A program made the translations under genes and the position numbers. A DNA stretch of 64,000 nt, from NCBI RefSeq assembly GCF_001509475.1, contig NZ_LLZG01000231.1, positions 1 to 64,000 on the forward strand, given 5' to 3'. This document shows positions 17,588 to 26,443 of the stretch, in pieces (the stretch's first letter is position 1; each line of letters begins with the position of its first letter). The notes below the pieces were generated by a model. The model worked only from the letters and a program-made list of their open reading frames with translations, did no database searches and had not been told where the DNA came from. This stretch comes from Streptomyces regalis (GTDB taxonomy: Bacteria; Actinomycetota; Actinomycetes; Streptomycetales; Streptomycetaceae).

Positions 17588-18853
17588 ATGACCATCCAGG
17601 AACCCCTGCCGACCGTGGAGCCGGAGACGGCCTTGCCCGACCCGGTCCCGCTGACGGGTTGCCCGTACAAGGCCGACCCCTACCCGTTGTACGAGCGGAT
17701 GCGTCAGGCCGGCCCGGTCCACCGCGTGCTGTTCCCCAGCGGCGTACAGGCGTGGCTCGTCACTGGTTACGAGGCCGCCCACGCCGCCCTCAACGACGAC
17801 CGCCTCGGCAAGAGCCACGACCGCGGCAACGACCGCTGGCGCGCCCGCGCCTCGATCATGCCCGAGCCGCAGCACTCGCAGCTCCAGGTCCACCTCCTCC
17901 ACCAGGACCCGCCCCAGCACACCCACATGCGGCGCTTCGTCACCGACGCATTCACCCCGCGCCGCATCGAGCAACTCCGCCCCCGCTTCCAGGAACTGGC
18001 CGACACGCTCGTCGACGCCTTCCCCGAGACCGGCCCCGCCGATCTCGTCACCGGCTTCGCCGCCCACTTCCCCTTCCAGGTCCTCGCCGAGATCATCGGC
18101 CTCCCCGCCGAACTGGCGTCCCGTTTCAACCGCGACTGGGGCAAAGTGGTCCAGCCGGTCGGCCCCACCGACCCCGGACGCCCTGTGTACGAGGCCCGGC
18201 TGCACGGCCTGCAGAGCTACATCGCCGACATCGTCGCCCACAAGCGCGAGCACGGGGACGACGACCTGCTCAGCCGCCTCGTCGTGGCCCGCGACCATGA
18301 CGAGCTCTCCCAGGAGGAACTGGACTCGATGATCTTCCAGCTCCTCGTAGCGGGCCAGGAGCCGGTCACCAACCAGATCACCACCGCCCTGATCGCGCTC
18401 TTCCGCCACCCCGGCCAACTGGCCCGGCTCCGCGACAACCCGGACCTGCTGCCGCGCGCGGTCGAGGAGTTGCTCCGCTATGACAGTGCCTTCGAGCTGA
18501 CCACCTGGCGCTTCTTCGACCAGGACAGCGACCTGCACGGCACCGAGGTTCCGTCCGGAGACTCCGTGATCGTCTCCCTGTGCGCCGCCAACCGCGACCC
18601 GCGCCGCTTCCCCGACCCCGACACCCTGGACTTCGAGCGATCGCCCAACCCTCACCTGGCCTTCGGCCACGGCATCCACTTCTGCCCCGGCGCCGCCCTC
18701 GCCCGCGCCGAACTCCAGATCGCCCTGGGCACGCTGCTCACGCGTCTGCCCGGCCTGCACCTGGCGATCAGGGACGAGGACATCGAGTGGATCCCGGCCG
18801 TCCTCGGCCGCGGCACCAACCACCTGCCCGTCGGCTACGACCGACGCCGCTGA
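17588..18853 (+). CDS. Cytochrome P450
   Basis: A 421-aa soluble bacterial P450. The haem loop is FGHGIHFCPGAALARAEL with ligand Cys366, and the K-helix is EELLRYDSAF. The I-helix reads VAGQEPVTNQ (255-263). The acid (Glu258) is kept, but the usual next Thr that manages O2 protonation is Pro259, with Thr only at 261; this can signal unusual chemistry. GAGGAG precedes ATG 17588. Next to an isocyanide synthase it recalls the yeast DIT1/DIT2 pair; oxidation, coupling or hydroxylation of the isonitrile product is inferred. Confidence 0.9.
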   Translation: MTIQEPLPTVEPETALPDPVPLTGCPYKADPYPLYERMRQAGPVHRVLFPSGVQAWLVTGYEAAHAALNDDRLGKSHDRGNDRWRARASIMPEPQHSQLQVHLLHQDPPQHTHMRRFVTDAFTPRRIEQLRPRFQELADTLVDAFPETGPADLVTGFAAHFPFQVLAEIIGLPAELASRFNRDWGKVVQPVGPTDPGRPVYEARLHGLQSYIADIVAHKREHGDDDLLSRLVVARDHDELSQEELDSMIFQLLVAGQEPVTNQITTALIALFRHPGQLARLRDNPDLLPRAVEELLRYDSAFELTTWRFFDQDSDLHGTEVPSGDSVIVSLCAANRDPRRFPDPDTLDFERSPNPHLAFGHGIHFCPGAALARAELQIALGTLLTRLPGLHLAIRDEDIEWIPAVLGRGTNHLPVGYDRRR

Positions 18854-19039
18854 CACCTGCCATTCGGCCGTCCGGGGCCGGTCCCGCAGCCCGAACCGGC
18901 CCCTGTCGCCCGGACTGACCACCCACCTGACCACCGTCGGCGCCCGGCGCCCCTCACTCAAGCTCTCGGCTTAGCTCGAGCAGGGGGACCCCCATCGGCG
19001 CCATACGGCCATGCCTGCATGCCCTCACGGAGGACCCAC

Positions 19040-20005
19040 ATGCCGCTGACGACCGCGCCGGACCCCCGCTCCACCGGCATCAGCGCCGCGATCCTGCGCC
19101 TGCTCCTGCCGTATCACCGCACCACCGACCACGCGCCCGCCACTGCGGAGGCGTTCCGGCACCAGCGGCGCCGTATCGACGGCTTCGTACACGACGGAGA
19201 ACCCGTCGTGTTCACCCTGCCCGGCTTCCCCTGCAAGTCCCCGAACCCCGCCAAGGTGCTCGGGCACCTCCCCGACCAGGGTGAGCGACTCTCCCTCACC
19301 TTTCTCCAGAGCCTGTGCATGGACATCGAACGGATCTACGCACCAGGAGCCCGGGTCGTCATCTGCTCCGACGGCCACGTCTTCGGCGACCTCATAGGTG
19401 TCCCGGACGACCACATAGACGCCTATTCGGACGAACTCCGCGCGGTCATACGGGCCTTGGATCTGCACCACCTGTCTGTCTTCGACCTGCGCGACGTCCT
19501 CGGCGACCTTCCCCACGACACGCAACGCGCCCGCGTCCACGACCAGTACGCGCCCACGCTGGAGGCCCTGCGCGCCGAGGTCCGGGCCGACGCCCACATG
19601 CTCGCCCTGTACCGGGGCATCACCCGCTTCCTCGTCGAGGACACCGCCGACTTCACCGGCACCCGCTCCGCCCTCCAACGCGAGTGCCGCAAGCGCGCGT
19701 ATGGCGTCATCCAGCGCAGCCGCGCCTGGGGCGCCCTCATCGCCGAGCACCACCCCCGCGCCGTACGCCTGTCCATCCACCCCCAGCCCGTCGGGGCGGC
19801 CAAGTTCGGCATCCGCCTCCTCGACGCACCCGATGCCTGGACCACTCCCTGGCACTCGGCGGCCTTGCGCGATCCCGACGGCAGGTGGACGCTCATGCCC
19901 CGGGCGAGGGCGGAGCGGCTCGGCCGTCTGGTCCACCGAAACGGCAGACCGAGCCATTTCGAGGGGGCTGAAACACGCGCCGCCGTCAACCGATGGCGTG
20001 CGTGA
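19040..20005 (+). CDS. Isocyanide (isonitrile) synthase, PvcA/DIT1 family
   Basis: A 321-aa protein of the L-Tyr/L-Trp isonitrile synthase family, which replaces the amino group of an amino acid with N=C using a carbon from ribulose-5-phosphate. Landmarks are FTLPGFPCKSPNPAKVLG, CMDIERIYAPGARVVICSDGHVFGDL with IGVPDDHIDAYS, RLSIHPQPVGAAKFGI and TTPWHSAAL. The length fits the family. ATG 19040 has GGAGG upstream; ATG 19019 is in frame but poorer. No PvcB-type Fe/2-oxoglutarate oxygenase follows. The partners here are a P450 and AsnB. The substrate amino acid cannot be read from sequence. Confidence 0.88.
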   Translation: MPLTTAPDPRSTGISAAILRLLLPYHRTTDHAPATAEAFRHQRRRIDGFVHDGEPVVFTLPGFPCKSPNPAKVLGHLPDQGERLSLTFLQSLCMDIERIYAPGARVVICSDGHVFGDLIGVPDDHIDAYSDELRAVIRALDLHHLSVFDLRDVLGDLPHDTQRARVHDQYAPTLEALRAEVRADAHMLALYRGITRFLVEDTADFTGTRSALQRECRKRAYGVIQRSRAWGALIAEHHPRAVRLSIHPQPVGAAKFGIRLLDAPDAWTTPWHSAALRDPDGRWTLMPRARAERLGRLVHRNGRPSHFEGAETRAAVNRWRA

Positions 20006-20109
20006 ACGCCGCCGCCGGCAGAAAGCGCACGCCATTCCAGCCAGAGGGTGGGCACATCGGCATCCTCAGTGCCGCGACCGTCGGCATTTTCAGGGTCGCC
20101 CAACATACC

Positions 20110-20210
20110 GTGCCGGTTTCTCCAGCACCGCATCGATACGCTCGAAGGGGACGTGCTGCGTCAACTCGCCCAGATACCCCGGAGCGAAGACATATCCGGA
20201 GGCCGAGGTG
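20110..20210 (-). pseudogene. IS4-type transposase N-terminal remnant (minus)
   Basis: On the minus strand this encodes FAPGYLGELTQHVPFERIDAVLEK, the N-terminal signature of a Streptomyces IS4-type transposase, and then stops. It is about 25 codons with no continuation. A second copy of the same N-terminus lies in the opposite direction at 20500-20860. The rest of the 20006-20499 gap shows no gene. Confidence 0.6.
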
Positions 20211-20361
20211 GAGCGAGCGGGCTGGGCGATGGCAGACTGACAACGGCAACAGGACCTTTGGCAGTTGGAAGATCTTGGTCGATCCCAGCCTTACCAGAGG
20301 TCCCGTTGCCGCGTTCGACTCTTTCCAGCCCGTGACCTGCTCGAAGATCCGCTGACTTCGC

Positions 20362-20385
20362 GGCCTTGGGCCCTGGCCCAAGGCC
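20362..20385. repeat. 11-bp perfect inverted repeat
   Basis: GGCCTTGGGCC and GGCCCAAGGCC are separated by CT, between the two opposed IS4-type fragments. It may be a terminal repeat junction of a lost element or a hairpin. Confidence 0.5.
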
Positions 20386-20499
20386 GGTTGGCTAGCGTTT
20401 TCGCAGGTCACGCAAGTGAGTTGAAGGATTCTCGACGCAGAGCAACGGAGCTCGTCAGTACAGGCAGTCGACCAAGACAGCTTGTCCCGAAGGAGTTCC

Positions 20500-20860
20500 G
20501 TTGCCCCGTCACATGTGTTCTGCCGTCTCCGCTGACGGCCATCACCCAAACGGTCACCGTGGCCGGGCGCCGGTTCGCTCCTGGGCATCTGGGGGAACTG
20601 AGCGCGGTCGTGCCGTTCGAGTTCGTGGACGCGGTCCTTGCGGAGACGAGGGCGGTGCAGCGGCGGTTGAGTGATCTTCCGTCGCGGGTCGGGGGTCTAC
20701 TTCTTGCTGGCGATGTGCCTGTTCCCTCAGGTCGGCTACCGGCTGGTCTGGGACAAGCTGACCGTGGGTCTGTCCGGGATGCCGGTGGTCTGTCTGTCGG
20801 AGAAGGCGTTGCGTGACCTGCGCCGACGGATCGGCAGCGCGCCGGTGCGGGCGTTGCAGC
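20500..20860 (+). pseudogene. IS4-type transposase, N-terminal fragment with frameshifts
   Basis: Homology runs ITQTVTVAGRRFAPGHLG, then AVVPFEFVDAVLAETRAVQRRLSDLPSRVG, then in another frame VYFLLAMCLFPQVGYRLVWDKL and SEKALRDLRRRIGSAPVRAL. The frame break falls at a GGGGG run near 20692, where one G too many disrupts the reading. Homology stops at about 20858, so the catalytic part is gone. Confidence 0.72.
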
Positions 20861-20903
20861 GTGAGGACGCGGGGCTCGGCGACGGCGGCCGTCATCTCGA
20901 TGG

Positions 20904-22050
20904 TCATCGCGCCATCTCCCGGCGTCGGGCGTCCGCGCGCTCGACCGCGGTTCGCCGGGAGCCCTCGTCGACGTGGACGTACGGGGCCATGGACGCCTCG
21001 GACATGTGCCCGAGCGGTCGGAGACCACCGACCGGTCGGTGCCCTGGCGCATCCATTCGGTGGCGGCGCTGTGACGGATCATGTGAGGCCTGGCGATCAG
21101 GTCCGCCCGCCGGGCGAGCCGGTCGAACAGCCCCTTGACGCCGGAGTAAGCCATCGCCTGTTCGAGTGGCTCACGGAAGAGGTTGCCGAGCACCTGCTCG
21201 GTGAAGTCGGCCTGCGGGACCGCCGAGCGCTCGTAGAGGTAGTCGGCGTAGCAGACGCCCAGCTCGCTGGTGTCCGGGATGGCCCGCGGCCGCTGCGACT
21301 TCGCCCACGCGCCACTGCTGTTCAACCGGCGCCGCACATGCACATGCGGGCCCTTGACCTGGCAACCGAAAGCCTGCGAATCGGCCAGCAGGTGCATGTC
21401 CTCGCGGCGCAGCCCGAGAGCCTCGCCGATCCTCATACCGGTGCACCACAGCAGGAGCACCAAGAAGCGATCCCGCGCGTGCCGGGTGACGTCGATCAGC
21501 CGGGCGATCTGCTCGACCGTCAGCCGCTCGATCCCCGAGTCGACGCCCCAGAGCTTGAGGATTCGCGAACGGACCGTGCGGTGCTGGTCGTTCTCGCCCA
21601 GATTGAACCCCTTCGGTAGATAACGCAGGTAGCGGGGCTCGGTCAGCTGCCCGGCGAGTTCGGGATCGACCCACTTCATGCGTACGCCGAAGACGAGGAA
21701 CTCGCAGACCGTACCCACGATCGCGTTCGCGGTGTTCTCGTCGCGGAATCGTTCCGGCCCGCCCTCACCACGGGCTCGTGACGGCAGCGGCTCCTCCACC
21801 AGCCAGTGCAGGAAGCGGGCGAGCTGCCACACGGTGATCTGCGCCCATTCCAGGCGGTGGAACGTGCAGTACGACAGGTACAGCGCCGATCGCCCGGCGT
21901 AGGTCCTCTCGGTGTTGTAGGCCCGGTCGGCGTCTCGCAGTCCTTGCGAGGAAGAGCGAGCCCTCGCGGTGAAGGGCGTAGTCGTCAGCTCCGACGATCA
22001 CCCAGCCTGTCCTGTCTTGGGTCAACGTCGCCCGTTCTGCGCTGAATGAC
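20904..22050 (-). pseudogene. Tyrosine recombinase (phage/ICE integrase), two frameshifts
   Basis: Remains of a site-specific integrase. The middle is intact: TVEQIARLIDVTRHARDRFLVLLLWCTGMRIGEALGLRRED carries the catalytic Arg, and RPHMIRHSAATEWMRQGTDR carries the H-x-x-R box. The N-terminal part (YALHREGSLFLAR, then NTERTYAGRSALYLSYCTF) lies in another frame with a break near 21945. The C-terminal part (LGHMSEASMAPYVHVDE, with the catalytic Tyr region) is shifted near 21025, ending at a TGA at 20904-20906. It is therefore non-functional. I could not identify an attachment site or a tRNA target. Confidence 0.75.
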
Positions 22051-22111
22051 GTGACAAACGTGCCTGTGATGCCGAACACCCCTTGAATTCCGATGATTCA
22101 GCCAGGTCAGC

Positions 22112-22539
22112 ATGCATGTGGCTGACGTGGCTGATGGAAAGATCATCATGAAGATAAAGACCGCGGCCAGGCGATTCTTCCGTCGTCTGGTGAAGAGGAC
22201 CCGTACGGTGCCGCGAGTGGTCGTCACGGACAAGCTCCACTCCTACGGCACCGCTCACCGAGAGGTCATGCCCTCCGTCGAGCACCGCTCGCGCAAGAGC
22301 CTGAACAACCGGGCGGAGAACAGCCACCAGCCGACGAGGCAGCGTGAACGTGCGATGAAGGGCTTCCGCTCCGCTGGAGGGGCGCAGCGGTTCCTGTCCG
22401 CGTTCAGCGGCATCTCACCGAACTTCCGGCCTCGCCGCCATCTGATGACCGCCCCCGACTACCGAGCCGAAAATGACCATCCGCTTCGCCATCTGGGAGC
22501 AGGTCACAGACACCGCCGGTCTGTCCACCACGGACTGAG
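22112..22539 (+). pseudogene. IS6-family transposase, 5'-truncated and frameshifted
   Basis: C-terminal part of an IS6-type transposase: RRFFRRLVKRTRTVPRVVV, TDKLHSYGTAHREVMPSVEH, NNRAENSHQPTRQRERAMKG, FRPRRHLMTAPDYRAE. The N-terminal catalytic Asp region is missing. An extra A in an AAAA run near 22470 shifts the frame; in the corrected frame MTIRFAIWEQVTDTAGLSTTD ends at TGA 22537-22539. Confidence 0.75.
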
Positions 22540-22650
22540 CGCAGGCCCACTCCCCGACACACCGTCAGACACCCACACAACCAACAACGCGACAGCGCCC
22601 CAGCGACGCATCCGCCACGCATCAGCCACCGCGCCAGTCCCCGACCCCAC

Positions 22651-23550
22651 TCAACGCCCCTGCGAGTATGACAAGTCGAGCGCGACCGCCGGTGCCGCGT
22701 CCTCCTCAAACGGATGGTTCACGACCCTGTCACGGATGACGCGGGGCGCGACTCCGTACACCTTGCGGAACGCCTTGTTGAAGGTCTGCAGGTCGGTGAA
22801 CCCCACCATGGGGGCGACGGACTTGACCGACAGCGCCGTACGCGTCAGCAGATGGTGGGCACGGTGCATGCGGCGGTTCCTGATGTGGGCGACGACGGTA
22901 GTGCCGAGTTGCGCGCGGAAGAGTCGCGTGAGGTGGTTGTGGGACAGGCCGACCCCCCGGGCGAGCGAAGCGACGCTCATGGGATCGCTGAGGTGCGCCT
23001 CGATGTGAGAGAGAACTGCGCGTACCGCGGGGTGAAGGCCGGAGACGTCGTCGTAGCGCGAGGACTGACGGGCCGCCAAGAGGGAGAGCAGGCTCCACAC
23101 TTCGGCACGTGCAAGGTGAGGCAGACGGGGTCTGGTTTCCAGCGCGGTCTCGAACCGGTCGCGAATGCGGGGCAGGTCGGTGCCGCAGTCGAGCATTACC
23201 GGGAGCTCTGGACAGTCCTCGTCGGCTTGGGCAGGCAGCCGGATATGAGCGAAAAGGTGGCGGGACGTCCCCCTGTAGCGGTAGCGCGTGGAGACGCCCG
23301 GGGGTACGAGGCTGACGAGCCCCGGAGCGATCGGAATGACCGTGCCGCACACTTCCAGTTCGCCCGTGTATCCGTAGAGGTGGAGTGACCACAGGTCGGG
23401 CAGGCACCAGTCGTCGACCTGGCTGTCGACGCCGTGCAGACCGATACCCAGGTCCGCGATGAGCGGTGGCTCAGCGAGCGGCACCCTCCAGGTGATCTTC
23501 GAGTTCCGGTCGGGCATGTCCGGACCGTACATCGGGGTGCCGTCGCTCAC
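22651..23550 (-). CDS. AraC-family regulator with cupin sensor
   Basis: A 299-aa regulator. Residues 20-140 form a cupin-like effector domain (LWSLHLYGYTGELEVCG, GLVSLVPPGVSTRYRYRG), and residues 195-285 the AraC double HTH (VASLARGVGLSHNHLTRLFR, VKSVAPMVGFTDLQTFNKAF). It is divergent from the GH29 fucosidase/ABC operon with 136 bases between starts. That arrangement, and the sugar-binding cupin typical of this class, suggest it activates the fucoside genes in response to a sugar. Confidence 0.88.
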   Translation of the reverse strand: MSDGTPMYGPDMPDRNSKITWRVPLAEPPLIADLGIGLHGVDSQVDDWCLPDLWSLHLYGYTGELEVCGTVIPIAPGLVSLVPPGVSTRYRYRGTSRHLFAHIRLPAQADEDCPELPVMLDCGTDLPRIRDRFETALETRPRLPHLARAEVWSLLSLLAARQSSRYDDVSGLHPAVRAVLSHIEAHLSDPMSVASLARGVGLSHNHLTRLFRAQLGTTVVAHIRNRRMHRAHHLLTRTALSVKSVAPMVGFTDLQTFNKAFRKVYGVAPRVIRDRVVNHPFEEDAAPAVALDLSYSQGR

Positions 23551-23686
23551 CAGACCGCGGTCAGCGGCAGATCAAGTGGGTGAGAACGGACCAGCGATAT
23601 CCACTCCTGACCATTGGTTCCTGTCTCCCGGGAGATCTACGTTCACCCGGAACCGACCAGGACTGCCCAGCCGAGGTGATGTCGCC
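23551..23686. promoter_or_regulatory. Divergent promoter region, AraC regulator / GH29 operon
   Basis: 136 bases between opposed starts. TGGTTCC near 23614 and GGAACCGACCA near 23650 are rough inverted half-sites and could be AraC contacts. GAGGTGA at 23673-23679 is the ribosome site of GTG 23687. Confidence 0.35.
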
Positions 23687-25153
23687 GTGCCCCAACGACC
23701 GGAAACGACGGGCCCTTTCCTGCCCAGCGTGGAATCGCTGTCGACGTTCGAGTGCCCGGAGTGGTTCCGCGATGCCAAGCTCGGAATCTGGTCGCACTGG
23801 GGACCGCAGTCCGTGCCGCGCTACGGCGACTGGTACGCCCGCAACATGTACATCGAGGGGTCCGACCAATACCGGTACCACGTACGGACGTACGGCCATC
23901 CGTCGACGTTCGGATACAAGGACCTGGGCGCGCTGTGGAAGGCGGAGAGGTTCGATCCGGACGAGCTGATGGACCTGTACGTCCGGGCCGGCGCCCGCTA
24001 CTTCGTCGCCCTTGCGTCCCACCACGACAACTTCCTCAACTATCCCTCCCAACTGCACCGTTGGAACTCGGCGGCGGTCGGGCCGGGCAAGGACGTCGTC
24101 GGACTGTGGCGCCAGGCGGCGCATGCGCGGGGGCTGCGCTTCGGGTTGTCCGAGCACCTCGGGGCCGCGTTCAGCTGGTGGTCGGTGAACAAGGGCGCGG
24201 ACGCCACGGGACCCTACGCGGGTGTGCCCTACGACGGCACGGACCCGGCCTTCGAGGACCTCTACCTGGCCAACGACGAGCACTTCGTCCCTGGGCGACG
24301 TACTGATCTGGTGGCCCCCTGGTACACCGCCAACCCCGGCTGGCACCGGCGGTGGCTGGACCTGGTCACCGAGATGATCGACCTGTACGAGCCCGACCTG
24401 CTCTACTCCGACGGTGCACCACCCTTCGGCGTCCACGGCATGCAGGCCGGTCTGCGAGCGGCCGCGCACCTGTACAACACCAGCGCGGCCCGCAACGGTG
24501 GCCGCAACCAGGCCGTCTACACCCAGAAGGACCGGTCGTCGGAAGTTCGCCGAATCGGCGTGCTGGACGTGGAACGCAGCCAGGAACCGGCGCTCTCGCC
24601 CGTGCCGTGGCAGACCGACACCTGCCTGGGCGGCTGGTTCTACGACGTGCGCGCCGTCTACAAGAGCCCCGCTCACGTGGTCGAACTGCTCGTCGATGTC
24701 GTGGCGAAGAACGGCAGGCTCCTGCTGAACGTCCCCCAGCTGCCCGACGGGACCATCGACGAGGAGTGCCGTCACCTCCTGAAGGAGCTGGCCGGCTGGA
24801 TGGAGGTGTGCGGGGAGGGGATTCACGGTTCCCGGCCTTTCGGACCGGGTGTCGAGGGGCCCAGTGGTGTCGTCGTGGACGGCTTCCGCGAGGACCGCGT
24901 CGCCTGGACCGACGCCGACTACCGTCACACCCGGCGTGAGAACACGGTCTACGCCTTCCAGATGGCCTGGCCCCAGGACCGGCGGTCGATCATCCGCAGT
25001 CTCGGTCCGCAGACCCGGATCAGCTCCGTCCGGCTCCTGGGTGCGGGACCCGTCGAGCACCACCAGATCTACCCGGGAGGCGAACTGGTGGTCGACCTTC
25101 CCGAGCACCCTCCGACGCCCTACGTCAACTGCCTGGCGATAGAGGTGCGATGA
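23687..25153 (+). CDS. GH29 alpha-L-fucosidase, intracellular
   Basis: A 488-aa glycoside hydrolase of family 29, without a signal peptide, so cytoplasmic. The barrel starts at ECPEWFRDAKLGIWSHWGPQSVPRYG; FVALASHHDNF is the conserved strand-end His pair; the nucleophile Asp is expected in PDLLYSDGAPPFG. The C-terminal 90 residues form a beta domain. It would release L-fucose from imported oligosaccharides. GTG 23687 has a well-spaced GAGGTGA. The stop overlaps the ABC binding-protein start by ATGA, making it the first gene of a fucoside operon. Confidence 0.88.
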   Translation: MPQRPETTGPFLPSVESLSTFECPEWFRDAKLGIWSHWGPQSVPRYGDWYARNMYIEGSDQYRYHVRTYGHPSTFGYKDLGALWKAERFDPDELMDLYVRAGARYFVALASHHDNFLNYPSQLHRWNSAAVGPGKDVVGLWRQAAHARGLRFGLSEHLGAAFSWWSVNKGADATGPYAGVPYDGTDPAFEDLYLANDEHFVPGRRTDLVAPWYTANPGWHRRWLDLVTEMIDLYEPDLLYSDGAPPFGVHGMQAGLRAAAHLYNTSAARNGGRNQAVYTQKDRSSEVRRIGVLDVERSQEPALSPVPWQTDTCLGGWFYDVRAVYKSPAHVVELLVDVVAKNGRLLLNVPQLPDGTIDEECRHLLKELAGWMEVCGEGIHGSRPFGPGVEGPSGVVVDGFREDRVAWTDADYRHTRRENTVYAFQMAWPQDRRSIIRSLGPQTRISSVRLLGAGPVEHHQIYPGGELVVDLPEHPPTPYVNCLAIEVR

Positions 25154-26421
25154 CCATGCGCCCTCTCACGCGAAGAAGAGTGCTGCGCGCGGGTGCCGCG
25201 CTCGGGACGTCGGCGGCGATCGCCGGGAGCACTGCCGCCTGCGGTGCCTCCCGGCGCAAGGACGAGCTGGTCTTCGGCTTCCACGGCGACACCGTCTCCA
25301 TCGGGATCTACCGGCGGATCGTCGAGCTCTACCGTCGCAGGAACCCGGGCGCACGGATCAGCTATACGTACGCCGATTCCCTCGGGTTCTTCCAGCGGCT
25401 GCCGTTGATGTTCCGGGCCGGCACCGCGCCCGACGTGATGATCGTGGCCGAGAGCTGGGTGTCCGGCCTGAGCCAGCTCGGCGGTTACGCCGACCTCTCG
25501 TCGTTCGTCCGACGTGACGGCGTCAGGGAGGACCAGTGGCTTCCGGGGTCTCTCAACCCGGCCCGAATCGAGGGCCGCGTGCTCTGCCTGCCCGTGATCG
25601 TCTATCCCAAGGGCGTCACCTATAACAAGACGCTGCTGGACAAGCTGGGCATCCCCTTGCCCAGGGGCGGCTGGAGCGAACGTGACTTCCTGGAGACGGC
25701 CGCGGCGGCGCCCTCGGGCTCGGGCGTCCGCCGGACGTGGGGCATGCGGAACGCGTTCGGCACCAACCAGCCGTACGACGTCGCCACCGTACATGGCGGT
25801 CTTCCTTTCGACCCGCTGACCAGGAGGATGACCGCCACGGACGGTCGCATGGTCTCGGCGCTCCAGCTCATGCACGACCTGGTCCACACGCGTCGCGCGA
25901 TGCCGGCCGCGGGTCAGACGCAGTACGCGGTGGACTTCACCAGCGGGCTGTTCGCGATGGATCTCTTCTACGGGTACGCGCTCAGCTACCTCAGGCAGCA
26001 GATCGCGGAGAGGTTCGAGTGGGGGGTCGTGCCCTACCCCAAGGAATGGATCGGCACTTATCAGAACAACAACGTGGCGGTCTTCGAGGGGTCGAAGCGC
26101 AAGGAAGAGGCCTGGCACTTCGCCACCTTCATCGCCACCGACCCCGATGCCCAGCGGCTCCTCGAGCCGGTCGGCACGCCCGCCCTGCGGACGGCTCTGA
26201 AGGGCGGGCAGCAGGGCCTGTCGGCCGAGGACCGCGTGCTGCCCTGGGCGCGGATGATCGCGGGCATGGAGCACCAGCTCGTGGCCTACCAGGGCGGCAT
26301 CTTCAACAAGGTCTGGGACGTGCTGGGGCAACAGGTGCAGGCGGTCGAGAACCGGGGCGCCCCGGTCCGCCAGGCACTGGACGTTGTCCAGGAACGCGGC
26401 ACACAGATCCTGCGTGCCTGA
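25150..26421 (+). CDS. CUT1 sugar ABC importer, substrate-binding lipoprotein
   Basis: A 423-aa family-1 extracellular solute-binding protein. The N-terminus has both a twin-arginine run (TRRRVLRAG) and a lipobox-like STAACG (Cys near 34), so a TAT-exported lipoprotein is likely. The body shows the usual fold (LVFGFHGDTVSIGIYRRIVE, PDVMIVAESWVSGLSQLG, FASGLFAMD-like region). It sits between the intracellular GH29 and two permeases, so it probably binds fucosylated oligosaccharides. No ATPase is encoded here; a shared MsiK-type ATPase is usual in Streptomyces. Confidence 0.87.
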   Translation: MTMRPLTRRRVLRAGAALGTSAAIAGSTAACGASRRKDELVFGFHGDTVSIGIYRRIVELYRRRNPGARISYTYADSLGFFQRLPLMFRAGTAPDVMIVAESWVSGLSQLGGYADLSSFVRRDGVREDQWLPGSLNPARIEGRVLCLPVIVYPKGVTYNKTLLDKLGIPLPRGGWSERDFLETAAAAPSGSGVRRTWGMRNAFGTNQPYDVATVHGGLPFDPLTRRMTATDGRMVSALQLMHDLVHTRRAMPAAGQTQYAVDFTSGLFAMDLFYGYALSYLRQQIAERFEWGVVPYPKEWIGTYQNNNVAVFEGSKRKEEAWHFATFIATDPDAQRLLEPVGTPALRTALKGGQQGLSAEDRVLPWARMIAGMEHQLVAYQGGIFNKVWDVLGQQVQAVENRGAPVRQALDVVQERGTQILRA

Positions 26422-26443
26422 GACGGCGAAGGGACCGGAGAAC

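Noticed and set aside
13576..17670. Very long minus-strand open frame opposite the MFS and AsnB genes (over 1300 codons)
   Set aside because: It is antisense to well-conserved proteins, is rich in Arg, Gly, His and Gln with no domain, and is a typical high-GC shadow frame.
20904..22110. tRNA gene or attachment site for the integrase remnant
   Set aside because: I saw no cloverleaf-like sequence or flanking direct repeat; the remnant cannot be placed at a tRNA from sequence alone.
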